In this document: piece by piece, positions 23,406 to 30,984 of the stretch | Position numbering within the stretch: the first letter of the stretch is position 1 | How the letters are laid out: each line of letters starts with the position of its first letter | DNA from: Opitutus sp. | Lineage (GTDB): Bacteria > Verrucomicrobiota > Verrucomicrobiia > Opitutales > Opitutaceae | Reading direction: 5' to 3' | Assembly: GCA_024998815.1 (NCBI GenBank) | Contig: JACEUQ010000001.1 | Span: 1,674,001-1,738,000 of the forward strand | Length of the DNA: 64,000 nucleotides | Made by a program: the position numbers and the translations under genes | The notes under the pieces: model-generated | Seen by the model: the letters and a program-made list of their open reading frames with translations, nothing else | Database searches by the model: none | Told to the model about the DNA's origin: nothing

Positions 23406-23598
23406 GCCGAACGTTGTGTAGTTGTAAGAAAGTCAAGATAGGCAGGTTTTAAACCGGCCTATCTGAAAAAAAGTGGACTTTTTGTAGATTAGAAGTCCTT
23501 CTATGTCAAGCACTCGAATTGTTGCTTGCACCGAAAAACGGGCTTTGGGCGGCTCCTGCCGCAACTGAAAAAAAACGAACACGATTTCCGTTAATTCT
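23406..23598 (-). promoter_or_regulatory. Embedded attI/leader copy A
   Basis: GCCGAACG is followed not by TTTAAGCTCAGCG but by TTGTGTAGTTGTA, the sequence found at the attI beside intI (40051). Next come the palindrome GATAGGC…GCCTATC (23437-23463) and a block homologous to the region just upstream of intI (ACTTTTTGTAGATTAG). A GGCGGCTCCTGCCGC hairpin follows before the next attC. It has no gene. It occupies a cassette slot but has an attI core in place of an attC. Confidence 0.8.
23481..23509 (-). promoter_or_regulatory. Pc-like promoter in leader A
   Basis: On the minus strand: TTGACA, a 17-nt spacer, then TACAAA. It points towards the cassettes at lower coordinates, as a cassette promoter should. 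Confidence 0.6.
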
Positions 23599-23701
23599 GC
23601 CGAACGTTTAAGCTCAGCGATGAACGTGCTTGGCGCGGAGCGTGCTGCTCGGAGCACGATCCGTGACAAGCATGTTCATTCGCTGTAGCGCCTGGTTCGG
23701 C
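23599..23701 (-). other. attC site of the PNPOx-like cassette
   Basis: 103 bp, ends GCCGAAC and GTTCGGC, standard arms. The cassette-end element follows. Confidence 0.95.
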
Positions 23702-23799
23702 TCAGTAAGGTTTGGGTTTCTGGCACCAGAGATATTCATATGCATTGGTTCGGCTGCATAGGTTTAGATTCTTCTTTGCGTCTAATTTCAATCGCAAAA

Positions 23800-24402
23800 T
23801 TAACCATTAACGCCAAAGTAATCGCCACCTTTATGAATACTATTGTCCGTGCCCCAGTGAATTTTCTTATCAAGCTTAGCCAAAAGTGGAACATGCTTTG
23901 AACAATGAATATATGCCTCCAATACAGAAACCTTAATCCAGCGTTCCGGCTTTCGCACACCCTTAGCTTTTAAATCCGACAATACAGAATCGGGTAAATT
24001 AGTGAGAACCAAAAGTTGATCATTTTCTAGGATTTGAGCTGTACCATTAACATGCAATCCAACTGTACTCTCAAAAAAATCGATAAACATCATTCCGATA
24101 TGATTATTTTCCATTATATTGCCAATACTAGCCATCACTCCATTACCACGATACTCAGGATATATTAATGTTTTTTCGTCAAGAACACGAATAAAACCAG
24201 GCAAGCCTGCACGAAATGAACTATCACATTCTCCAGATGCATCTGAAGTTGCAATAAAAACCATTTCTTGGCGCAATATAAAATCCTTCATTGCCTGATT
24301 CAAAGAATCAAGCATTTGCTTATCATAAAAAGCTAGTGCTCTTTTGGTAGTAGAGTATAAACTTTGGGCCATTTTTTCGCCATTCGAACGAGGTGAAAAC
24401 AT
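23800..24402 (-). CDS. Pyridoxamine 5'-phosphate oxidase-like flavin/F420-binding protein
   Basis: 200 residues with the split-barrel PNPOx fold: MVFIATSDASGECDSSFRAGLPGFIRVLDEKTLIYPEYRGNGVMASIGNIMENNHIGMMFIDF, then GLHVNGTAQIL. This is the FMN- or F420-binding subgroup that acts as an oxidoreductase or binds cofactor or heme, rather than true PdxH. The closing ERWIKVSVLEAYIHCSKHVPLL, with the conserved AYIHC.K, supports this. A cytosolic redox role is likely, substrate unknown. Start about 38 bp from the upstream attC. Confidence 0.85.
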   Translation of the reverse strand: MFSPRSNGEKMAQSLYSTTKRALAFYDKQMLDSLNQAMKDFILRQEMVFIATSDASGECDSSFRAGLPGFIRVLDEKTLIYPEYRGNGVMASIGNIMENNHIGMMFIDFFESTVGLHVNGTAQILENDQLLVLTNLPDSVLSDLKAKGVRKPERWIKVSVLEAYIHCSKHVPLLAKLDKKIHWGTDNSIHKGGDYFGVNG

Positions 24403-24441
24403 TTTTTTAATGATATTACATTACGATGACTGGATAATTCT

Positions 24442-24544
24442 GCCGAACGTTAAAGCTCAGCGATAGACGCGCTTGGCGCGGTTTGTGCGGCTCGGAGCAC
24501 AAACCGTGACAAGCGCGTCTATTCGCTGTAGCGCTTGGTTCGGC
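24442..24544 (-). other. attC site of a gene-less cassette (family 2 relative)
   Basis: 103 bp, ends GCCGAAC and GTTCGGC, arms GATAGACGCGCTTGG and CAAGCGCGTCTATTC, centre GTTTGTGCGGCTCGGAGCACAAAC: a fully paired variant. Confidence 0.95.
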
Positions 24545-24804
24545 TCAGTAGGTTCGAGTTTCAGAATTCCGTTGGTATTCATTGCCGAAGTTTGAGTTAG
24601 ACGTTAAAAAACTGAAAATAATCGCTTTACGAGGTTTTTTTGCGGCTCCGCCGCACTTTCGGCAAACGATAAAAACTGGTCTTAAATTTCTGCATCGGCC
24701 TCCGGACGCCGTGGAGACGCGATCCACAAACGGAGTTCCGATTTCAAAACTAAAAGAAGTCCAAACCCGAATAAAAATACGCTAATCCGAAACAGTATAA
24801 TTTT
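24545..24804. other. Gene-less cassette body (family 2 relative)
   Basis: It carries GCGGCTCCGCCGCACTTTCGGC and GCATCGGCCTCCGGACGCCGTGGAGAC in the same order and spacing as 20092-20369. A 60-codon minus-strand frame across these motifs is not kept in the other family members, so I do not call a gene. Confidence 0.65.
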
Positions 24805-24907
24805 GCCGAACGTTAAAACTCAGCGATGGCGAGGCTTGGCGCGGAGCATGCTGCTCGGAGCATGATCCGTGACAAGCCTCGCCATTCGCTGTAGCGCCTG
24901 GTTCGGC
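24805..24907 (-). other. attC site of the 128-residue-protein cassette
   Basis: 103 bp, ends GCCGAAC and GTTCGGC, arms GATGGCGAGGCTTGG and CAAGCCTCGCCATTC. The cassette-end element follows. Confidence 0.95.
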
Positions 24908-24963
24908 TGTATAGTTTTTGATTTCTGACTCCAGAGATATTCATTCGCGCTGGTTCGCCAACT

Positions 24964-25350
24964 TCATCGTCCGTTGAGCCTAATAATGTGGCCCAACTTA
25001 TCCTGATCTATAAGTGACAACATGGCGGCATCGATTTGCAGGGAGTGCATTACTTCGATCGAATAATCGAGTGACTTGGAATCGCCTGCCGACTGCCACA
25101 AAGAAACCCGCTTTAAAATTCTGCGAGGGGCGATTCCGGCAATTCTAGCTTTACGATAATGAACCAATAGAATGCCGAGAGTTTCCAGATGCGAACGCGT
25201 GAGTTCGTCAGACTGCTGGGTAAGCAAGTCGGCGGTGCGTGCAATAGCTATTTCGAGCTCCTCCAAGTTAAGGGCTGAACATAATTTGATTAGGTAGCGA
25301 ACCTTTTCGACTACTTTATGGGTATGCTGAATTGTCTCCTCGTTTGTCAT
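24964..25350 (-). CDS. Hypothetical helical protein, 128 residues
   Basis: Almost entirely helical and soluble (VVEKVRYLIKLCSALNLEELEIAIARTADLLTQQ…). No family recognised. Starts 9 bp from the upstream attC. Confidence 0.6.
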   Translation of the reverse strand: MTNEETIQHTHKVVEKVRYLIKLCSALNLEELEIAIARTADLLTQQSDELTRSHLETLGILLVHYRKARIAGIAPRRILKRVSLWQSAGDSKSLDYSIEVMHSLQIDAAMLSLIDQDKLGHIIRLNGR

Positions 25351-25359
25351 AATATTTTT

Positions 25360-25462
25360 GCCGAACGTTTAAGCTCAGCGATAGACTGCGTTGGCGCGGA
25401 GTGTGCTGCTCGGAGCACAATCCGTGACAATGCAGTCTATTCGCTGTAGCGCCTGGTTCGGC
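25360..25462 (-). other. attC site of the DUF3592-like cassette (copy 2)
   Basis: 103 bp, same as the site at 2743. The cassette-end element follows. Confidence 0.95.
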
Positions 25463-25525
25463 TCAGTAAGGATTGGGTTTCTGGTTCCAGAGATATTCAT
25501 ACGCGTTGGTTCGTCTCCGGTTTCA

Positions 25526-25939
25526 TCAATCGAAGAACATCGGTAATGAGAAGACTGCGAAGGCTACCGATAGCATCAAAGCAAAAGTGATTCCAACGAG
25601 ATGCTTGTATGGATGAAATCCGGAAAATAACTCCGCCATATCGGGGCTCTCCGGCAAATAGATCACCGTGACCTTCTCTGGATGAATAAACTGATCTGTC
25701 TTCTTTGAAATGAGCGAACGAAACTGACGAATAGAGCCATCGGAATCACGAAAACGAACGACCGGGTAAGATGCGCGATACCTGACGCCATGAAGCTCCT
25801 CCCCGATGATCTCGCCGTCAGTGCGCACACCGGCACGCAAGAAGCGCAACACCCTACGCGCCTCAATCACCGTCATCGCAGTGAAAGCTATTGGTGCCAA
25901 GATTAGCGCAAGAGCGCCTATTGTTAGTGCCGCGTTCAT
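25526..25939 (-). CDS. DUF3592-like membrane protein (copy 2)
   Basis: Identical product to 2909-3322: two membrane helices around a DUF3592-type domain. The frame here stays open through the upstream attC, but the shared ATG next to the cassette boundary is the likely start. Confidence 0.75.
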   Translation of the reverse strand: MNAALTIGALALILAPIAFTAMTVIEARRVLRFLRAGVRTDGEIIGEELHGVRYRASYPVVRFRDSDGSIRQFRSLISKKTDQFIHPEKVTVIYLPESPDMAELFSGFHPYKHLVGITFALMLSVAFAVFSLPMFFD

Positions 25940-25943
25940 TTTT

Positions 25944-26046
25944 GCCGAACGTTTAAGCTCAGCGATAGCCTGCGTTGGCGCGGAGCATGCTGCTCGGAGC
26001 ATGATCCGTGACAATGCAGGCTATTCGCTGTAGCGCCTGGTTCGGC
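25944..26046 (-). other. attC site of the 90-residue-protein cassette
   Basis: 103 bp, ends GCCGAAC and GTTCGGC, arms GATAGCCTGCGTTGG and CAATGCAGGCTATTC. The cassette-end element follows. Confidence 0.95.
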
Positions 26047-26256
26047 TCAGTACTGATTGGGCTTCTGGCTCCAGAGATATTCATACGCCAATGTTTGTGT
26101 GTATATTAAAAAACTGAAACCAATCGCATTACGAGTTTTTTTTAGCGGCTCCGCCGCACTTTGGATAAACGATACAAACGGGGTTTTATTTCTGCATCGG
26201 CCTCCGGACGCCGTATCGACTTTCGCACGCAAATGACAAAAACCACGAGATCTACA
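26047..26256. other. Non-coding tail with family 2 motifs
   Basis: The stretch between the 90-residue gene and its attC. It contains AGCGGCTCCGCCGCACTTTGG and GCATCGGCCTCCGGACGCCG, the family 2 motifs seen elsewhere in gene-less cassettes. Here they form the 3' untranslated part of a coding cassette. Confidence 0.65.
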
Positions 26257-26529
26257 TCATAAATCACTATAGTCACTTGGATTCAATAATGGCCGATCAT
26301 CAATACTTGCCGCAAATGATTGCCCCATTTGCTTCTCCACCGACTCTAATCGATGCGCATAAGAAATGCCCGAAAATTCGCGCAAGCACTGTTCTGTTTT
26401 CTCCTTGGGCCAACCAACCGCCTCGCCAAGAAGAACAACAAGTGTCTCAAGTGCATCGCATCGGGCGTTTACTTTCATCATTGAAAGCGAAAGATTCTTG
26501 GCAATTTCAGGGTATTTATCTTCGGTCAT
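26257..26529 (-). CDS. Hypothetical protein, 90 residues
   Basis: A soluble helical protein, MTEDKYPEIAKNLSLSMMKVNARCDALETLVVLLGEAVGWPKEKTEQCL…. No family recognised. Starts 12 bp from the upstream attC. Confidence 0.6.
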   Translation of the reverse strand: MTEDKYPEIAKNLSLSMMKVNARCDALETLVVLLGEAVGWPKEKTEQCLREFSGISYAHRLESVEKQMGQSFAASIDDRPLLNPSDYSDL

Positions 26530-26541
26530 TAGTTTATTTTT

Positions 26542-26644
26542 GCCGAACGTTTAAGCTCAGCGATGAAGTGCGTTGGCGCGGAGCGTGCTGCTCGGAGCAC
26601 GATCCGTGACAATGCACTTCATTCGCTGTAGCGCCTGGTTCGGC
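26542..26644 (-). other. attC site of the EF-Tu-domain-like cassette (copy 2)
   Basis: 103 bp, same as the site at 20904. Confidence 0.95.
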
Positions 26645-26654
26645 TGTATAGTTT

Positions 26655-27005
26655 TCATTTCAGTGATTCGAAAATTTCGGTAACTACAACTTCGCCAACT
26701 TTCCTGGTTCCCTCGCAAACCCAAAATTCAGTTCCGATTCGAATATTCTGGCGATGAACTTCATTTCGTAATTCATCACTCAATATTGTGAAATCTGCAT
26801 GTGACGAATTCGGAACTTCGGATTGTTCGGGCAATTCGTGGAATGAGGCATCCAAAAAGCGCGGCCAGATCATAAAAAGACCATCGACATCATTTTTATA
26901 GGCCAAATCAGGGCGATAACCTTGGCGAACTAAACTTTTCCTTCCGCCATCTTTCTCCGAAATAAAACTCACGCGTCCACGAAAATCAGAAGAAGGTCGT
27001 TTCAT
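26655..27005 (-). CDS. Stand-alone EF-Tu domain III-like protein (copy 2)
   Basis: Same product as 21017-21367. It begins a run of four cassettes (26655, 27199, 27709, 28180) that are copies of cassettes from the middle of the array, placed in the opposite order but the same orientation. Confidence 0.65.
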   Translation of the reverse strand: MKRPSSDFRGRVSFISEKDGGRKSLVRQGYRPDLAYKNDVDGLFMIWPRFLDASFHELPEQSEVPNSSHADFTILSDELRNEVHRQNIRIGTEFWVCEGTRKVGEVVVTEIFESLK

Positions 27006-27014
27006 ATTATTTTT

Positions 27015-27117
27015 GCCGAACGTTTAAGCTCAGCGATGAACGTGCTTGGCGCGGAGCGTGCTGCTCGGAGCACGATCCGTGACAAGCATGTTCATTCGCT
27101 GTAGCGCCTGGTTCGGC
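27015..27117 (-). other. attC site of the 72-residue-protein cassette (copy 2)
   Basis: 103 bp, same as the site at 18986. The cassette-end element follows. Confidence 0.95.
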
Positions 27118-27198
27118 TCAGTACTGCTTGGGTTTCTGGCTCCAGAGATATTCATACGCAATGGTTCGGCTCAGTGGTTTATATTTCAGAGTAGTGAT

Positions 27199-27417
27199 TC
27201 ATTCACCAATTAAATCGGGATTATTGTTTCGGTTCTGGCGCTCGGAAATAATGTCCCAATGACCTTCCTGCGACAAATAAATATCACAAGCGTTCCGGCG
27301 AATAAACTCATCGACCGGCAAACCTTCTACGAGAGGAATCTTCCATCGCTTGAGCTTCCCATTAACAAAACATTTCTCAATCCGATAATCTTTGTTTTTA
27401 ATTTGTTTCTTCTTCAT
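27199..27417 (-). CDS. Hypothetical basic protein, 72 residues (copy 2)
   Basis: Same product as 19170-19388, with the same long leader before the next attC. Confidence 0.6.
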   Translation of the reverse strand: MKKKQIKNKDYRIEKCFVNGKLKRWKIPLVEGLPVDEFIRRNACDIYLSQEGHWDIISERQNRNNNPDLIGE

Positions 27418-27554
27418 GTGTCGCAGGCACGTGAAACTGGATTAGGTAAAATCTTTAGGGAGTAAAACGTAGGCTTCGTACGGGCATTCTAAAAACTAGT
27501 CGATTAGTTTTGATATTCGAATGCACCGTGTCGCGCACCAATGTCTTTAATTTT

Positions 27555-27657
27555 GCCGAACGTTTAAGCTCAGCGATGAGCGTGCTTGGCGCGGAGTATG
27601 CTGCTCGGAGCATAATCCGTGACAAGCATGCTCATTCGCTGTAGCGCCTGGTTCGGC
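27555..27657 (-). other. attC site of the 85-residue membrane-protein cassette (copy 2)
   Basis: 103 bp, arms GATGAGCGTGCTTGG and CAAGCATGCTCATTC as at 18568, but the low end is GCCGAAC here and GCCTAAC there, as expected since that end belongs to the neighbouring cassette. Confidence 0.95.
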
Positions 27658-27708
27658 TCAGTAGCTTGGGTTTCTGAATTCTGTGAATGCATTGATTCTG
27701 AAGTTTGG

Positions 27709-27966
27709 CTATCGCTTAAAAATAAACCTTATCGCGTCCCAAATTCCGGCGTATTTCTGATTACGGCCAATATAATTTTCAAGAACGTAAAACAAGTAAT
27801 AATAAAACCTGCAAAAACCCCAAATCGTAGTGGCCAACAGAAAAGCGGTACGAAAATTTTGGCTTTCGAATAAAATCGTCCCGCCCGCCAAAAGGCCGAT
27901 AAGCAAAAACAGAAAACCTTTCGCGTGAAGCAATGGCTTACTTTTGATGTCACGAAATAGGCTCAT
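27709..27966 (-). CDS. Small membrane protein, 85 residues (copy 2)
   Basis: Same as 18722-18979 with Ser17 changed to Gly. Two hydrophobic segments, function unknown. Confidence 0.65.
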   Translation of the reverse strand: MSLFRDIKSKPLLHAKGFLFLLIGLLAGGTILFESQNFRTAFLLATTIWGFCRFYYYLFYVLENYIGRNQKYAGIWDAIRFIFKR

Positions 27967-27972
27967 AATTTT

Positions 27973-28075
27973 GCCGAACGTTAAAGCTCAGCGATGAACG
28001 TGCTTGGCGCGGAGTGTGCTGCTCGGAGCACGATCCGTGACAAGCACGTTCATTCGCTGTAGCGCCTGGTTCGGC
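27973..28075 (-). other. attC site of the repeat-protein cassette (copy 2)
   Basis: 103 bp, same as the site at 15121. Confidence 0.95.
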
Positions 28076-28179
28076 TCTGTGGTTTCGATTTCGGAGTCAT
28101 CCGCAAAAACGAAAAGGGCCAGCCATTCCAATCATAACACGCTTGAAACTCTGGCCCTAAGCGGGATCTAGTTACAATA

Positions 28180-28644
28180 TTACGAATCAAGAACCGCTCC
28201 GCTTGGTATAGAAAATAGCAATATTGGGGGGACAAATTGAACACTACGCACAGGGAACCGATATTGATTCATAATCTCCCCCGTTATAACCCAGCGCTTG
28301 CAACCGGCATCAATAAGATAGACTGGACTCGTGCCAAAACCGCAAGCTAGAATCGCGCCATCTGAGATTGGTAAGGCTTCGGGTATCTTATCTATGTCAA
28401 TATCTCTTATGATATCAGCCGTACTCTTACCGAATAGATTTTCGTATGTGCCCATTGATGGAATGAGGCGGCGATAACCATTATCTATCAACCAAACTTT
28501 TGGGTTGTCGTCACCAGGAAGCTTAACGCGTTTACCATTAAGGTCTGGTCTCGGTTTTTGGACAAATAGCTCAGGAGGAGACTTCCGATTCGAGGAAATT
28601 CCTTCCGTTGTTTTAGATGCATTTGGATTAGACGTTTTTTTCAT
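28180..28644 (-). CDS. Protein with two short tandem beta repeats (copy 2)
   Basis: Same product as 15328-15792. The copied segment also includes the truncated attC and scar upstream of it, showing the duplicated unit was bounded by the next intact attC. Confidence 0.65.
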   Translation of the reverse strand: MKKTSNPNASKTTEGISSNRKSPPELFVQKPRPDLNGKRVKLPGDDNPKVWLIDNGYRRLIPSMGTYENLFGKSTADIIRDIDIDKIPEALPISDGAILACGFGTSPVYLIDAGCKRWVITGEIMNQYRFPVRSVQFVPPILLFSIPSGAVLDS

Positions 28645-28709
28645 ATTAATTTAGTATTATTGCGGGGAAATTATATTACAAAATGCGCCGATAGATTTTT
28701 TCTTTCTTT

Positions 28710-28744
28710 GCCGAACGTTTAAGCTCAGCGATGAACGTGCTTGG
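28710..28744 (-). other. Truncated attC (copy 2)
   Basis: The same truncated site and scar as at 15858-15985 (scar 28745-28837). Confidence 0.85.
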
Positions 28745-28837
28745 TGCTAATAATTAGAATGCAAGCGGCCTCGGGCACCAGTCAATAACCAGTCGATATT
28801 GTTACGTTACGGAAACAAATGCAAATCCGTCTATTTT

Positions 28838-28940
28838 GCCGAACGTTTAAGCTCAGCGACGAACGTGCTTGGCGCGGAGTGTGCTGCTCGGAGTACAATC
28901 CGTGACAAGCATGTTCGTTCGCTGTAGCGCTTGGTTCGGC
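28838..28940 (-). other. attC site of the 104-residue-protein cassette (copy 2)
   Basis: 103 bp, ends GCCGAAC and GTTCGGC, arms GACGAACGTGCTTGG and CAAGCATGTTCGTTC. It shares the centre variant GGAGTACAATCC with the site at 37709 but not with the one at 11565. The cassette-end element follows. Confidence 0.95.
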
Positions 28941-29001
28941 TCAGTACGGTTTGGGTTTCTGGCTCCAGAGATATTCATACGCAAAAATTTATAAATTGAG
29001 C

Positions 29002-29316
29002 TTATGGCTTCATTATTTTAGTAAGATCTATAAAACGATCCGCACCAAATAATTCGCAGTAGGGTAATTTCGACAACTCAAATCGCAATCGTCCTCGGTC
29101 AACAGGAACATGCGTCTTTGCCTCTAAACATAAATGGGCCAGAAGTGTTGAACCAACTAATCGAATAACATCTACCTCCTGAATTCCCTGCGCCAATAAC
29201 CGAGAATAATGGATTCCGATTTCAGGCAAGGCGGGATCTAAGCGACTTTTGGCAACAATGCTGGCGATAAATGCATTAAACTGCTGCAAATCGTCTTTCT
29301 TTAATTTTTTACTCAC
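29002..29316 (-). CDS. Hypothetical helical protein, 104 residues (copy 2 of 3)
   Basis: Same protein as 11729-12043 and 37873-38187. This copy lies directly downstream of embedded leader B, so it is well placed to be transcribed from it. Confidence 0.65.
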   Translation of the reverse strand: MSKKLKKDDLQQFNAFIASIVAKSRLDPALPEIGIHYSRLLAQGIQEVDVIRLVGSTLLAHLCLEAKTHVPVDRGRLRFELSKLPYCELFGADRFIDLTKIMKP

Positions 29317-29378
29317 AAAAAATTGGGGGGTTAAGTTTCAATATTACTAACGATTACAATGTGTTTTTAGTCATTCTT

Positions 29379-29579
29379 GCCGAACGTTGTGTAGGTGGAA
29401 GAAAGTAAACATAGGCAGGCTTTAAACCGACCTATCTGGAAAAAAGTAGACTTTTTGTAGATTAGGCTAACTTCTACCTCAAGCCCAAAATCTGGAAGTT
29501 GAGCTATAAATGAGCTTTGCGGCTCCTGCCGCCATCAAAACCCATCGAAGACGAATTTCGGCGGTTTTTGGTTATTTTT
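29379..29579 (-). promoter_or_regulatory. Embedded attI/leader copy B
   Basis: GCCGAACGTTGTGTAGGTGGA core, palindrome ATAGGC…CCTAT (ATAGGCAGG…CCGACCTAT), the ACTTTTTGTAGATTAGGC block shared with the intI upstream region, then GCGGCTCCTGCCGC. Diverged from copies A and C, so it is not a very recent duplicate. No gene inside. Confidence 0.8.
29454..29482 (-). promoter_or_regulatory. Pc-like promoter in leader B
   Basis: On the minus strand: TTGAGG, 17 nt, TACAAA, aligned with the promoter in leader A but with a weaker -35 box. Confidence 0.5.
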
Positions 29580-29682
29580 GCCGAACGTTTAAGCTCAGCG
29601 ATGAACTGCGTTGGCGCGGAGCGTGCTGCTCGGAGCACGATCCGTGACAATGCAGTTCATTCGCTGTAGCGCTTGGTTGGGC
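29580..29682 (-). other. attC site of the CPBP-protease cassette (copy 1)
   Basis: 103 bp, ends GCCGAAC and GTTGGGC. The GTTGGGC end is complementary to GCCCAAC at the other end of this cassette (30371). Confidence 0.95.
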
Positions 29683-29692
29683 TCAGTGGTTT

Positions 29693-30376
29693 TCATCCGA
29701 AAACGATAATATCAGTAATGGTGTGAGCAATCATTAACACCGTGATGTTGGGGTACAAAACATAAAAAATTGATGAGAAAACACCAACCGCAAACGTAGG
29801 AACCAAATTCTGAATTCCGCCTTCCCAATGAATAACAGAAAACAGAAAAGATGAAACAATCACGAAAAGAAAACTAGCGCTAAAGCCAAAACCAAAAAAA
29901 CGACGAACAAATGACCTAAAAAAAAGCTCCTCTACAACTCCAGCCGTAAGTGAAAACCACAGTAAAACAAAAAATCCGGCCAAACCACCGCGCGGAATTA
30001 GTGAGCCATAATTAAACCCATTTGCTAAATAATTAACACTGAAAACCAACTTCGACCAAGCCTGAACACCCACATAAACGTGATAAAACAGAAAGATGGC
30101 AGCAGAACAAAAAAGCAAATACTGAATCCACTGAGAGACTGAACACGGCAATGAAAATCCTAGATCCTTAAAATTACCACCGCGCTTTGAAAAAACATAC
30201 AAAGTCACCAAAGGAACCAATAACCAAGTAAATAAATCCACAGACCAATATAAAACCGGCGAATCCACCAGCAATGGATTGTAAAAACCGTTCAATAAGA
30301 GCAAAGAAAATAAGGGTAGAAATAAGCCCAACCAGAAACCAAAATTAAATCGAAGGGTTTCCATATTTTTGCCCAA
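29693..30376 (-). CDS. CPBP-family intramembrane protease (copy 1)
   Basis: 227 residues with about seven membrane helices. The three CPBP/CAAX motifs are present: VVEELFFRSF (EExxxR, about 145-154), LFSVIHWEGG (FxxxH) and IAHTITDIIV (HxxxD). The family includes CAAX-processing enzymes and bacteriocin self-immunity proteins. The substrate here is unknown. The protein start overlaps the R' end of the upstream attC. Same product as 36367-37050. Confidence 0.88.
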   Translation of the reverse strand: MGKNMETLRFNFGFWLGLFLPLFSLLLLNGFYNPLLVDSPVLYWSVDLFTWLLVPLVTLYVFSKRGGNFKDLGFSLPCSVSQWIQYLLFCSAAIFLFYHVYVGVQAWSKLVFSVNYLANGFNYGSLIPRGGLAGFFVLLWFSLTAGVVEELFFRSFVRRFFGFGFSASFLFVIVSSFLFSVIHWEGGIQNLVPTFAVGVFSSIFYVLYPNITVLMIAHTITDIIVFG

Positions 30377-30473
30377 CGTTCAAGCTCAGCGATGACCGTG
30401 CTTGGCGCGGAGTATGCTGCTCGGAGCATAATCCGTGACAAGCATGGTCATTCGCTGTAGCGCCTGGTTCGGC
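30371..30473 (-). other. attC site of the 125-residue exported-protein cassette
   Basis: 103 bp, ends GCCCAAC and GTTCGGC, arms GATGACCGTGCTTGG and CAAGCATGGTCATTC. Confidence 0.95.
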
Positions 30474-30483
30474 TCTGTGGTTT

Positions 30484-30861
30484 TCATTTGATCCAGCGAA
30501 TTGCCAGCTTCGTTTCTTTTTCTGGATATATAATTATCCAATTTTCTCCAGGCTTATTGATTATAAAATCAGACTCCGTAAATTTGGTAATAGGAGACAA
30601 TTTTTTATCCTCCAGCTCTACATACCCTTCAAGCCACACTGTAGCGATTCGTCCGTGAATCTTTCCGTCCGATTTCTTTTCAAGCTCAATTCGGTAGCCA
30701 GCGTAAAGATTAGAATCCGGAATTTTGTCCGTCTTAACGAATGCAGTCTTTCCCGCTTCGAGTTTTTTGTTTCCGACGTCTTTTATTTCGATAGTATCCG
30801 CCATTGTGGCGACGGCGCTTATCAGTGAAGCAAATAATGCAATTTTTACTTTGTAATTCAT
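30484..30861 (-). CDS. Exported protein of unknown function, 125 residues
   Basis: MNYKVKIALFASLISAVATMADTIEI reads as a Sec signal peptide with likely cleavage near ATMA-DT. The mature part, about 105 residues, is beta-rich (IHGRIATVWLEGYVELEDKKL…WIIIYPEKETKLAIRWIK). Probably periplasmic. No family recognised. Confidence 0.65.
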   Translation of the reverse strand: MNYKVKIALFASLISAVATMADTIEIKDVGNKKLEAGKTAFVKTDKIPDSNLYAGYRIELEKKSDGKIHGRIATVWLEGYVELEDKKLSPITKFTESDFIINKPGENWIIIYPEKETKLAIRWIK

Positions 30862-30872
30862 GGCTTTATTTT

Positions 30873-30975
30873 GCCGAACGTTTAAGCTCAGCGATGAACG
30901 TGCTTGGCGCGGAGCGTGCTGCTCGGAGCACGATCCGTGACAAGCACGTTCATTCGCTGTAGCGCCTGGTTGGGC
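30873..30975 (-). other. attC site of the restriction-modification cassette
   Basis: 103 bp, ends GCCGAAC and GTTGGGC. Its R'' end matches GCCCAAC at 32936, which defines a cassette of about 2 kb holding three genes. Confidence 0.95.
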
Positions 30976-30984
30976 TCCGTGGTT

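Noticed and set aside
23433-23669. A 78-codon minus-strand frame across the attC at 23599 and leader A
   Set aside because: It is the attC-derived frame running into leader A. It is not conserved in leaders B or C.
23736-23960. A 74-codon frame overlapping the PNPOx-like gene
   Set aside because: It overlaps the well-supported 200-residue gene in another frame and matches nothing.
24640-24680. GC hairpin next to a T-run as a rho-independent terminator
   Set aside because: On the strand carrying the genes the hairpin is followed by A residues, not U. On the other strand the T-run precedes the stem.
24545-26232. Two similar 60-codon frames (24545-24727 and 26047-26232) with a shared ASGGRCRN segment
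   Set aside because: The similarity follows the conserved DNA motif GCATCGGCCTCCGGACGCC. The frame is broken in the other family members.
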